From: Pseudoxanthobacter soli DSM 19599
Lineage (GTDB): Bacteria; Pseudomonadota; Alphaproteobacteria; Rhizobiales; Segnochrobactraceae
Length of the DNA: 64,000 nucleotides
Assembly: GCF_900148505.1 (NCBI RefSeq)
Contig: NZ_FRXO01000002.1
Span: 434,001 to 498,000 of the forward strand
Reading direction: 5' to 3'
Shown here in pieces: positions 47,711-55,267 of this stretch; within the stretch, counting starts at the first letter, position 1; each line of letters starts with the position of its first letter. The translations under genes and the position numbers were made by a program. The notes beneath the pieces are model-generated. The model ran no database searches. It saw only the letters and a list, made by a program, of their open reading frames with translations, and was not told the DNA's origin.

Positions 47711-48831
47711 TGCGCAGACCGTTCTCGCGGCTGGCAGGCGCGGCGGCGCTGTTCGGCCTGCTGCTTTCCGCCGGGTGGCCGATGGAAGCCGCCGAGGCCG
47801 CGCGCATCAAGGACGTCTCCAGCATTCAGGGCGTCCGTGAAAACCAGCTTGTCGGCTATGGTCTCGTCATGGGCCTTCAGGGCACGGGCGACACGCTGCG
47901 CAACACGCCGTTCACCGGCCAGTCGATGCAGTCGATGCTCGACCGTATGGGGATCAACGTTCAGGGCCTCGACATGCGGGCCCGCAACGTGGCGGCCGTG
48001 ACCGTAACCGCCTCGCTGCCCGCCTTCGCCGGTCTCGGCTCCCAGATCGACGTCAACGTGTCGTCGCTCGGCGATGCGACGTCGCTCAAGGGCGGAACGC
48101 TGCTGATGACGCCGCTTTCGGGTGGCGACGGCGTTGTCTATGCGGTCGCCCAGGGGCCGATCGCGGTTTCCGGCTTCTCCCTCCAGGGCCAGGCTGAAAG
48201 TGTCACCCAGGGCGTGCCGACCGCGGGACGCATCCCGAACGGGGCGCTCGTCGAGCGGCGGGTCGCCGGCTCGATCAGCGATTCCATCGTGCTGCAGCTC
48301 AAGAACCCGGACTTCATGACCGCGGCGCTGATCGTAGACGCGGTGAACGCCTTCACGAGCGACCGCTACGGCATGAAGGCCGCCAAGGAGCGCGACCTCG
48401 CGAGTGTCACGATCCAGAAGCCGAAGAAGGTGAACGTGGCGCGCTTCCTCGCTGAAATCGGCGAACTGGAGATCCAGCCCGATATCCCGGCCCGCGTCGT
48501 GGTAGATCAGCGGACCGGTACCGTTGTGATCGGCAACAATGTCCGCATCTCCACGGTTGCCCTCGCCCACGGCAACATGACGGTGCGCGTGACCGAGACG
48601 CCTCAGGTTTCGCAGCCGGGGCCGTTCAGCAACGGCACCACACAGGTCGTGCCCCGCACCAACATCACCGTGGATCAGCAGGACGCTCACCTCGCCATGG
48701 TGGGCGGAACCGACCTCCAGACCCTGGTGCACGGGCTCAACCGGCTCGGACTGAAACCGACGGACATGATCTCCATCCTGCAGGCGATCAAGACCTCCGG
48801 CGCCCTCCAGGCGGAGCTCATCGTACAATGA
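47707..48831 (+). CDS. flgI: FlgI, flagellar P-ring protein
   Basis: 374-aa periplasmic P-ring subunit. Signal peptide FSRLAGAAALFGLLLSAGWP, then ARIKDVSSIQGVRENQLVGY and GLVMGLQGTGDTLRNTPFTG, the strongest family signature. The rest keeps NVRISTVALAHGNMTVRVTE and LVHGLNRLGLKPTDMISILQ near the end. Overlaps motE by 4 bp. Confidence 0.97.
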   Translation: MMRRPFSRLAGAAALFGLLLSAGWPMEAAEAARIKDVSSIQGVRENQLVGYGLVMGLQGTGDTLRNTPFTGQSMQSMLDRMGINVQGLDMRARNVAAVTVTASLPAFAGLGSQIDVNVSSLGDATSLKGGTLLMTPLSGGDGVVYAVAQGPIAVSGFSLQGQAESVTQGVPTAGRIPNGALVERRVAGSISDSIVLQLKNPDFMTAALIVDAVNAFTSDRYGMKAAKERDLASVTIQKPKKVNVARFLAEIGELEIQPDIPARVVVDQRTGTVVIGNNVRISTVALAHGNMTVRVTETPQVSQPGPFSNGTTQVVPRTNITVDQQDAHLAMVGGTDLQTLVHGLNRLGLKPTDMISILQAIKTSGALQAELIVQ

Positions 48832-49445
48832 CGGATTCCGCTGCCCTCTTCTCTTCCGTTTCGCGCCGTCGCGGATTCCGCATTGCCGCCACGGCGGCGC
48901 TGATTGCGGCGACGGCGCTTGCCGCGGTCCCTGGACTGGCGGTCGCCCAGACGCCCGCGCCGCAGGCTCCGGCCGCCGGTGCGATCGGGACGCAGGCGGC
49001 CGTCGTCGCTGCTTCGCCGATGGACGAGAACGCCGCTCAATATTGCAACAACATTGCCAATGCCGCGGCGGATGCTCGGTTTGCGCGGCAGGCGCAGACG
49101 CTGAAGGCACTCGAGGCTGAGATCGACAAGCGCGTGGCGGCGCTGGAGCAGAAGCGGGCCGAGTACCAGGAATGGCTCGACCGGCGCGAGGCGTTCCTCA
49201 AGAAGGCCGACGAATCTCTGGTGGCGATCTATTCGCAGATGCGCCCGGATGCCGCCGCCGCGCAGTTGACCGCCATGTCCGACGAAGCGGCGGCCTCGAT
49301 CGTCGCCAAGCTGCAGCCGCGCGCCGCGAGCGCCATCCTCAACGAGATGGACGCCGCCAAGGCCGCGCAGGTCGCCAGCTACATGTCCGGCCTGACAGAT
49401 CGTCAGACCGGCAAGAAGCCGCCCACGACAGGAATGCGCGGATGA
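48828..49445 (+). CDS. motE: MotE, periplasmic chaperone for MotC
   Basis: 205-aa exported protein. A signal/TM segment (GFRIAATAALIAATALAAVP) is followed by a coiled coil (LKALEAEIDKRVAALEQKRA) and an MgtE-N-like region (IYSQMRPDAAAAQLTAMSDE; IVAKLQPRAASAILNEMDAA). In Sinorhizobium meliloti MotE stabilises the stator-associated protein MotC and lies in the same flgI-motE-flgH order. Here motC is 11 kb away. Overlaps flgH by 4 bp. Confidence 0.88.
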   Translation: MTDSAALFSSVSRRRGFRIAATAALIAATALAAVPGLAVAQTPAPQAPAAGAIGTQAAVVAASPMDENAAQYCNNIANAAADARFARQAQTLKALEAEIDKRVAALEQKRAEYQEWLDRREAFLKKADESLVAIYSQMRPDAAAAQLTAMSDEAAASIVAKLQPRAASAILNEMDAAKAAQVASYMSGLTDRQTGKKPPTTGMRG

Positions 49446-50143
49446 GAATGTTGATCGTCACCGCGGCCCTGCTGGCGATTGCCGGTTGCCAGTCCAGCAA
49501 GGATGCGATGGACCAGCCTCACCTGATGCCGCTCGGCTTCGGAATCCAGCCGCCGCGCGATCCGTTGCCGATCGCCATCGCTTCCGGCAACGCGGGCGGC
49601 GGGCCGAATTCGACCTGGGGACGAAACAGCCGGGACATGTTCAGCGATCTGCGGGCGACGCATGTCGGCGACAGCCTGACGGTCAATATCACCGTCAACG
49701 ACAAGGCCGAGTTCGACAACGAGAGCGATCGCTCCCGCGAAAGCGGTATCAACACCGGGATCGGGCTTGGCCTCGGCGCCCTGAACTTCCAGCTTCCCGT
49801 GACGAGCGCCGATGTCACCCTGAAGGGCGGCACGAGCAGCAACGGCAAGGGTTCGATCGACCGCTCCGAGAAGCTCAATCTCAACGTCGCCGCCATCGTC
49901 ACCGAGGTGCTGCCGAACGGCAACCTGGTGATCAGCGGCTCGCAGGAGATCATGGTCAATTACGAGGTGCGCGTGCTGACCGTCGCCGGCATCGTCCGGC
50001 CCTACGACATCAGCAGCCGGAACACCGTCAGCTACGAGAAGGTCGCGGAGGCCCGTATTTCCTATGGCGGGCGCGGCCGGATCTCGGACGTGCAGCAGCC
50101 TGGCTGGGCGCAGCGCGTCTATGACAAGACCACACCGTTCTAG
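49442..50143 (+). CDS. flgH: FlgH, flagellar L-ring lipoprotein
   Basis: 233-aa outer-membrane L-ring subunit. Lipobox LAIAGC puts the lipid-modified Cys at residue 16. Family wording: TWGRNSRDMFSDLRATHVGD, SLTVNITVNDKAEFDNES, LPNGNLVISGSQEIMVNYE and GRGRISDVQQPGWAQRVYD. Its TAG stop is the first element of the palindromic repeat that follows, so the protein ends KTTPF. Confidence 0.96.
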   Translation: MRMLIVTAALLAIAGCQSSKDAMDQPHLMPLGFGIQPPRDPLPIAIASGNAGGGPNSTWGRNSRDMFSDLRATHVGDSLTVNITVNDKAEFDNESDRSRESGINTGIGLGLGALNFQLPVTSADVTLKGGTSSNGKGSIDRSEKLNLNVAAIVTEVLPNGNLVISGSQEIMVNYEVRVLTVAGIVRPYDISSRNTVSYEKVAEARISYGGRGRISDVQQPGWAQRVYDKTTPF

Positions 50144-50245
50144 AGCGCTTTCCGATCGGATGGCTCATCCGATCGGAAGGAGCACGCTCGGATTCGACAG
50201 CTTGAGCATGTCGTTCGGATCGATCCGGTCTGTACGGAACATGCT
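50141..50245 (+). repeat. Dispersed palindromic element, copy at the 3' end of flgH
   Basis: TAGAGCGCTTTCCGATCGGA begins at the flgH stop. TTCCGATCGGATG (50150-50162) and CATCCGATCGGAA (50166-50178) form a 13-bp stem with a 3-nt loop. A second structure follows: AGCATGT (50205-50211) pairs with ACATGCT (50239-50245) around palindrome CGGATCGATCCG (50216-50227). The first 75 nt align with the copy at 31208-31280 in the opposite orientation. It occupies most of the 246-bp gap between flgH and fliL and may end transcription of the upstream operon. Confidence 0.72.
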
Positions 50246-50389
50246 GCTGCGCGCCCTCGTCCGATCTAATGTTCAGGCGAACGAGACCGCGGCCGGCAAG
50301 CCCCGGACGCATCTCCGCCAACTGGGCCGGGAACCGGCGGCATCGGCCGCGGCATGGTCGCGCCGAAAGACACAGCGGGAGAGCCCCGG

Positions 50390-50890
50390 ATGGCACTGAG
50401 CAGGACCGATCTGGACAAGCCTCGGCGAAAGGGGGGCGGACGCACCATCATTCTGGTGCTGCTGCTGCTCACCGTCGTTGCGGCCGCTGCCGGCGGCGGG
50501 GTCGGCCTTTATCTCGCCTCAACCGTCGAGAAGGCGTTCGAGGAGAAGGAGCGCGCCAAGCCGAAGAAGGTCCCTGGTGAGATTGTCTACGGCAACGACG
50601 CCCGCCTGCAGCCGCTCGACCCGATCGTCACCAATCTTGCGTCTCCGAGTTCCACCTGGATCCGGCTGGAGGCCTCCATCGTGTACAAGAACGGCAGCCT
50701 GGAAGCGCCGCAGGTGACGGCGGCCGAGGTACGGCAGGATCTCATGTCGTATCTGCGCACTCTCCCCCTGTCACAGTTCGATGGACCGAGCGCGCTTCAG
50801 CACCTGCGCGAGGACCTCAACGAGCGTGTGGCGCTGAGGACGGACAACCGCGTCCGCGAACTCGTCATCGGAATGATCGTGGTGCAATGA
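50390..50890 (+). CDS. fliL: FliL, stator-associated flagellar protein
   Basis: 166-aa single-pass inner-membrane protein that stabilises stators. TM segment TIILVLLLLTVVAAAAGGGV, then the periplasmic FliL domain: LDPIVTNLASPSSTWIRLEA, EVRQDLMSYLRTLPLSQFDG and LREDLNERVALRTDNRVREL. Start ATG 50390 (MALSRTDLDKPRRK). Its stop overlaps the upstream end of the fliP frame. Confidence 0.92.
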   Translation: MALSRTDLDKPRRKGGGRTIILVLLLLTVVAAAAGGGVGLYLASTVEKAFEEKERAKPKKVPGEIVYGNDARLQPLDPIVTNLASPSSTWIRLEASIVYKNGSLEAPQVTAAEVRQDLMSYLRTLPLSQFDGPSALQHLREDLNERVALRTDNRVRELVIGMIVVQ

Positions 50891-51096
50891 GGCGGATCTC
50901 CCTTTCCTTCGACCGCGCCTCCCGCAACGGCCATCGAGCCACACCTCTCCTGCCCATCATGCCCCAGTCCACCAGAACCGCTTCCTGCCCCGACGCCGGC
51001 GATCTTTCCCCCGTGAGCGTCGAGGCACCGTTCGCACCGGCGACACCCGGCGACGCGGTGCGTGCGACCCGGCGGATGCCTTCGGGCGGGTGGTCC

Positions 51097-51966
51097 ATGG
51101 CCATGCGGTGGCGCATCCTCGCCGTGCTCGTCGTCGCGATGCTGCCGGTGATGATCGCGGACGCTCACGCACAGTCGAACCTGCTCGCGGACCTGCTTCC
51201 CGCGGGCAACGCCTCGATGAGCGGGCGGATCGTCCAGCTCTTCGCGCTGCTGACAGTCCTTTCGATCGCGCCGGGCCTGCTCATCATGGTGACGAGCTTC
51301 ACCCGCTTCGCGGTTGCGCTTTCATTCCTGCGCTCCGGCCTCGGCCTGCAGAGTACGCCCGCGAACCTCGTGCTGATCAGCCTGTCGTTGTTCATGACGT
51401 TCTTCGTGATGGCGCCGACGTTCGACCGCGCCTGGCGGGACGGCATCGTGCCGCTCACCCAGAACGCCATCACCGAGGAACAGGCTTACGACCGCATCAC
51501 CGCCCCGTTCCGCGAGTTCATGCTGGCGGAGGTGCGGCCGAAGGACCTTCAGCTGTTCACCGATCTGGCGGCGAACGCGCGCGACCAGGGCCGCCGCGCC
51601 GCCGGCGCAGCCAACGGAGCGGACGGTGATGCAGCGGCTGAAACCAGTGGCAGCGCGCAGGAGGAAGACCGCGACACCCGCGCCTCCGCCCCTGCCGCCC
51701 CGAGCTTCATCCCGACCGAAGCCGTCGACCTTCGCGTCCTGATCCCGGCATTCATGATTTCCGAGCTGCGCCGCGGCTTCGAGATCGGCTTCCTGATCGC
51801 CTTGCCGTTCCTCGTGATCGATATGGTCGTGGCGACCCTGATCATGTCCATGGGCATGATGATGCTGCCGCCGTCCATCATCTCGCTGCCGTTCAAGGTG
51901 CTGTTCTTCGTCCTGATCGACGGCTGGAACATGCTGATCGGTGGCCTTGTGCGTTCCTATTACTGA
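51097..51966 (+). CDS. fliP: FliP, flagellar export gate protein with periplasmic insertion
   Basis: Export pore subunit with cleavable signal (MAMRWRILAVLVVAMLPVMI) and family blocks VQLFALLTVLSIAPGLLIMV, TPANLVLISLSLFMTFFVMA, LLPAF-like RVLIPAFMISELRRGFEIGF and MLPPSIISLPFKVLFFVLID. From ATG 51097 it is 289 aa, longer than the usual about 245, because an Ala/Gly/Asp-rich insertion of about 40 residues sits in the periplasmic part (about 51570-51710). The frame is open back to ATG 50887, overlapping the fliL stop, but those 70 codons lack family resemblance; the start is uncertain. Confidence 0.92.
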   Translation: MAMRWRILAVLVVAMLPVMIADAHAQSNLLADLLPAGNASMSGRIVQLFALLTVLSIAPGLLIMVTSFTRFAVALSFLRSGLGLQSTPANLVLISLSLFMTFFVMAPTFDRAWRDGIVPLTQNAITEEQAYDRITAPFREFMLAEVRPKDLQLFTDLAANARDQGRRAAGAANGADGDAAAETSGSAQEEDRDTRASAPAAPSFIPTEAVDLRVLIPAFMISELRRGFEIGFLIALPFLVIDMVVATLIMSMGMMMLPPSIISLPFKVLFFVLIDGWNMLIGGLVRSYY

Positions 51967-52166
51967 CGCACACCGGAACTGACGCAAAAAAGCGCACCTT
52001 CCGGTCAGATGGGATCATTTGACTGCGGCACACCCCTTCGCCTTTGAATCTTCCGAGGCCGCTCTTCCCGCCAGATGGCATGTACCTGAGCGGAGGGCAC
52101 GCTGCAGGATTCGCGCCCATCGGACCGCTGATGCTGCGGTGATTCCGACAACCCACCGAAACGAAG

Positions 52167-52186
52167 TCGGGGGCCGAAGCCCCCGA
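52167..52186 (-). terminator. GC hairpin between fliP and the glycosyltransferase gene
   Basis: TCGGGGGC (52167-52174) and GCCCCCGA (52179-52186) form a perfect 8-bp stem with loop CGAA in the convergent gap. On the minus strand it is followed by CTTCGTTTCG, a weak T-rich tail, so it may terminate the glycosyltransferase gene; on the plus strand there is no T run. Confidence 0.35.
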
Positions 52187-52247
52187 TCCGGAATTGTCCC
52201 GGCTTCCGCGCGCTGCGCTTCGCCCGCCGCGGGCAAAAGCGCTGCGC

Positions 52248-54968
52248 TCAGTGCACGCTCTCGTCCTGCCGCGCGGCAGCGGCTTGCTGGACGAGCATCG
52301 TCTCCTTCAGTACCTGAAGCGCCTCGAGGACATTGTCCTGCTTGCGCAGAAGGTCGATGAGTTCGTAGCGTGCCTCCAGAAGCCCCGGATTGAGACGGGC
52401 CGCCGTTCGCACGGCATCGGTTGCCTCGTCGAGCCGCCCCGCGTCCTTCAATGCGAACCCGAGATTGAGGTGGGCCTTGGCGTCACCGGGCGCGAGTCCC
52501 GTCGCCCTCTCGCCGGCGGACACCGCCTCGTCCAGACGGCCGAGCTTGCGCAGCACCAGCGACAAATTGCTATAGGCGGGGCCGTGATCGTTCTTCGCGA
52601 TCAGGGCCTGCTGCAGCATCTCAGCGGCCTCGTCGTTACGCCCCGTCTGGTGGAAGACGATGCCGAGGTGATGCAGGCTGTCGAAGTGGCCCGGCTCGAA
52701 TGCAAGAATCCGCCGGTAGATGTCCTCGGCCTCCATCAGACGGCCGACCTGATGATGCCGCATGCCCTCGGCGAACAGCAGCGCCGACTGGTCGTCCGCG
52801 GCCCGGCGGGTGCGGATCGACCCGTCCTCGATCGAGCGCACCGTCGGCACCTGGCGCTCCGGTGGAGAGGTTCCGACCGGCAGAGCTTCCACTGCGAACG
52901 CCTCCGGCGGGCGTCCCGCACAGTGGATCTCCCACATCCGCTCATAGGCCTGTTCGAGGTGATAGGCATAGCGGTCGATGTCGAACAGCGGCACCGTCAG
53001 GCGATTGCCGATCAGGCGCTGGCGCAGCGACGACAGCGTTTCCGGCTCGGTCGCGAGCCTGATGGCCATCGCCTCGTAATCGTCGAGCGTGGCAACGACG
53101 AGTTCCGGCAGCCCGGCGGCCGTCACAAGGCTGGCGGCGACCCGGCTCGCGAACGTATCCCCCGGACAGGTCAGCACCGGCAGCCCTGCCCAGAGCGCAT
53201 CGCTTGCGGTGGTATGGGCGTTGACCGGCAGCGTGTCGAGGAACAGATCCGCGAGGCGGTGCCGGGCGAGGTGCAGCGGCGGCGCCGCGCGATTGGCGAA
53301 CACGATGCGGGCCGGATCGACGCCGCGGATCATGGCTTCCCGGCGCAGATTGTCCTCGGACCGCTCCTGGTCGCTCAACACCCACAGCACGGATCCGGGA
53401 ACGGCGATCAGGATCCGCGCCCAGATATCGAACATCTCGGGCGTGAGCTTGTAGATGTTGTTGAAGCAGCAGAACACGAAGCCCTCCTCCGGCAGCCCGC
53501 AGACGGCTCGGTTGGGAAGGTCGGCGGCGATGCGGCGGTTGGTGTCGTTCGGCTGGTAGGTGTCCGGAAGGTGGACGATCTTCTCGCTGAAGAACGGCTG
53601 GTGCTCCATCGGGGTGACGATGGCATCGGTGATGATGTAGTCGATGAAATCCGCGCCGAGCGTTCCTGGAAAGCCCAGATAGTTCACCTGGACGGGGGCC
53701 GGCCGCAGGGCGAGGATGCCCAACCGGCCACCTTTGGTGTAGCCCTTGAGATCGACCAGGATATCGATGCCGTCGTCGCGAATGCGCTGCGCCGCCTCGC
53801 GGTCGCTCATGTTTCCGATCTCGACGAAGCGGTCGAACGCATTCTCGAGGCGACGCCGCAGCAGCGAGCCGTCGTCCACGCTCCAGGAATAGGCGGTGAT
53901 CTCCAGCCGGCCGCGGTCGTGGCGTTCGAAGAGTTCCGCCATCAGGATCGCCGTGGCGTGGGTATGCAGGTCGGAGGAAAGATAACCGATGCGAATGCGC
54001 CCGTCCCCGGCGGCGCCCCGCTTGCCGGCCGGCCCGAGCGGCGGCCAGACACCACGCTTCGTCCGTTCGGCCATCTTGCGGGCGTTCTCGAGCTGATCTG
54101 CTGGCGTGGACGGCTGCGTGAACAGAACGAACGGGTCCACCGGCTGGTCGCTCGTTCTCAGCAACCGCAGCAATTCCGCCTGGTCGGACTCAAGTTCGCT
54201 CCAGTCCCAGACCGTCCGGCACCATTGCGTCAGCAGGTTCCAGACGCTGGGATCGGTCGACGGCCGCAGCGTTGCCGCCCTCAGCGTCTCGATGCTTTCC
54301 TCGATCCGTCCGCAGTCGGCGAGCGTCTGCGCCAGAACGAGATGGCCGGCATCGACATCCGGGCGCAGCGCGACGGCCCTACGGAAGACGGCGACGGCCT
54401 CATCTGCGGCATCGGGAATCTGTTTCAGGGCATCGCCAAGCGCAGCGAGAATGGTAAGATCGTCCGGCCTGAGATCGAGCGCGCGCCTGTAGGCGTCGGC
54501 GGCCTCCTCATTGCGGCCGAGGCTGCGAAGCGCGGCGCCGAGGCCGCGCCAGAGATCACCGTTTTCCGGTGCGGTCGCCAGGCCTTTGCGATAGGCCTCC
54601 AGCGCCTCGTCATGCCTCCCCAGGCCTACAAGCGTTCGGTTTCTGAGGAGGAAGACATCGCCACTCGCGGGACCGGCATCCCCCGCCTTCGCCAGAAGCT
54701 CCGTCGCGGCGGCGAAGTCGCCGTTTTTCTGGCGCAGCATCGCCAGCGCCGTCATGCAGCCAACATCGCCCGGGTGGAGCGAAAGCCCCATCTGGCAGAG
54801 TTCTTCCGCCTTCCCGTCTTCGCCGTTGTCGTGGAACGTCAGAGCTGCCTTGAGGAAAGCCTCCGCGCTCATGTCGACACCGGAGGCGGACATGGCAGGC
54901 CGCGGCGCGACACCACCGGCGCCGGGACGCGCGGGCTTGAAACGCTTCAGCTTTTTCTCACGAGACAT
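52248..54968 (-). CDS. TPR / GT41 (OGT-like) glycosyltransferase, candidate flagellin O-glycosyltransferase
   Basis: 906-aa cytoplasmic protein. Domains: N-terminal TPR solenoid (about 35-255; GRHDEALEAYRKGLATAPEN, GRNEEAADAYRRALDLRPDD), GT41 catalytic region like O-GlcNAc transferase (about 320-720; RIGYLSSDLHTHATAILMAE, VQVNYLGFPGTLGADFIDYI, FCCFNNIYKLTPEMFDIWAR, HTTASDALWAGLPVLTCPGD, FASRVAASLVTAAGLPELVV), and a second TPR block (about 750-890; NDEAAEMLQQALIAKNDHGP). GT41 enzymes add a sugar to Ser/Thr. It is divergent from the flagellin gene 299 bp away, as with the flagellin glycosyltransferases of the FlmG type in Caulobacter relatives. Sugar donor unknown; no nonulosonate synthesis genes are nearby. 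Confidence 0.85.
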   Translation of the reverse strand: MSREKKLKRFKPARPGAGGVAPRPAMSASGVDMSAEAFLKAALTFHDNGEDGKAEELCQMGLSLHPGDVGCMTALAMLRQKNGDFAAATELLAKAGDAGPASGDVFLLRNRTLVGLGRHDEALEAYRKGLATAPENGDLWRGLGAALRSLGRNEEAADAYRRALDLRPDDLTILAALGDALKQIPDAADEAVAVFRRAVALRPDVDAGHLVLAQTLADCGRIEESIETLRAATLRPSTDPSVWNLLTQWCRTVWDWSELESDQAELLRLLRTSDQPVDPFVLFTQPSTPADQLENARKMAERTKRGVWPPLGPAGKRGAAGDGRIRIGYLSSDLHTHATAILMAELFERHDRGRLEITAYSWSVDDGSLLRRRLENAFDRFVEIGNMSDREAAQRIRDDGIDILVDLKGYTKGGRLGILALRPAPVQVNYLGFPGTLGADFIDYIITDAIVTPMEHQPFFSEKIVHLPDTYQPNDTNRRIAADLPNRAVCGLPEEGFVFCCFNNIYKLTPEMFDIWARILIAVPGSVLWVLSDQERSEDNLRREAMIRGVDPARIVFANRAAPPLHLARHRLADLFLDTLPVNAHTTASDALWAGLPVLTCPGDTFASRVAASLVTAAGLPELVVATLDDYEAMAIRLATEPETLSSLRQRLIGNRLTVPLFDIDRYAYHLEQAYERMWEIHCAGRPPEAFAVEALPVGTSPPERQVPTVRSIEDGSIRTRRAADDQSALLFAEGMRHHQVGRLMEAEDIYRRILAFEPGHFDSLHHLGIVFHQTGRNDEAAEMLQQALIAKNDHGPAYSNLSLVLRKLGRLDEAVSAGERATGLAPGDAKAHLNLGFALKDAGRLDEATDAVRTAARLNPGLLEARYELIDLLRKQDNVLEALQVLKETMLVQQAAAARQDESVH

Positions 54969-55008
54969 GCGGGCCGCCTATTTTACGTAAGGCTTCACCA
55001 TCCGATTG

Positions 55009-55026
55009 CAGGCTTGCGCGAGCCTG
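55009..55026. repeat. Inverted repeat upstream of flagellin, first
   Basis: CAGGCT (55009-55014) and AGCCTG (55021-55026) flank TGCGCG. The 9-mer GCTTGCGCG at 55012-55020 occurs again at 55084-55092, and as its near inverse at 55066-55074, so this may be an operator set for the divergent pair. Confidence 0.45.
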
Positions 55027-55066
55027 AGGACAGCGGACCGCCGGCGGCGCCTGGCAGCGATGTCTG

Positions 55067-55091
55067 GCGCAAGCTTCACACAAGCTTGCGC
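55067..55091. repeat. Inverted repeat upstream of flagellin, second
   Basis: GCGCAAGCTT (55067-55076) and AAGCTTGCGC (55082-55091) form a perfect 10-bp stem around CACAC. It lies about 180 bp before the flagellin ATG and 100 bp before the glycosyltransferase start, a position fitting a shared operator. Confidence 0.5.
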
Positions 55092-55229
55092 GCTCATGGT
55101 GGGGCCATGGTGGATTGGATGCCTGCTGTCGATGTTCCAGCAGGCAATGGCGCGGCTCTCACGCCGCAGCCCGAAATGTCCAAAGGCATGATGCCGCCCC
55201 GCCATGCCGGTGAAAGCCCGGCCTGTCCC

Positions 55230-55244
55230 TGAAGATCATCTTCA
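55230..55244 (+). promoter_or_regulatory. Short palindrome in the flagellin mRNA leader
   Basis: TGAAGAT-C-ATCTTCA is a perfect 7-bp inverted repeat ending 23 nt before the flagellin ATG, next to the ribosome-site region CGGGACACTACG. It is a plausible site for post-transcriptional control, for example by FlbT, which acts on flagellin leaders in Caulobacter. That link is inference. Confidence 0.4.
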
Positions 55245-55267
55245 TCTCTCGATAACGGGACACTACG

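Larger units (their letters stand above)
54969..55267. other. Divergent intergenic region glycosyltransferase / flagellin
   Basis: 299 bp controlling both genes. It holds two hairpins (55009-55026, 55067-55091) sharing GCTTGCGCG, and a small palindrome in the flagellin leader (55230-55244). No clear -35/-10 or -24/-12 pair could be chosen. Confidence 0.5.

Noticed and set aside
54969-55267. A sigma54 promoter for flagellin
   Set aside because: I looked for GG-N10-GC in good context (TGGCAC-N5-TTGCA) and found no site I could defend.
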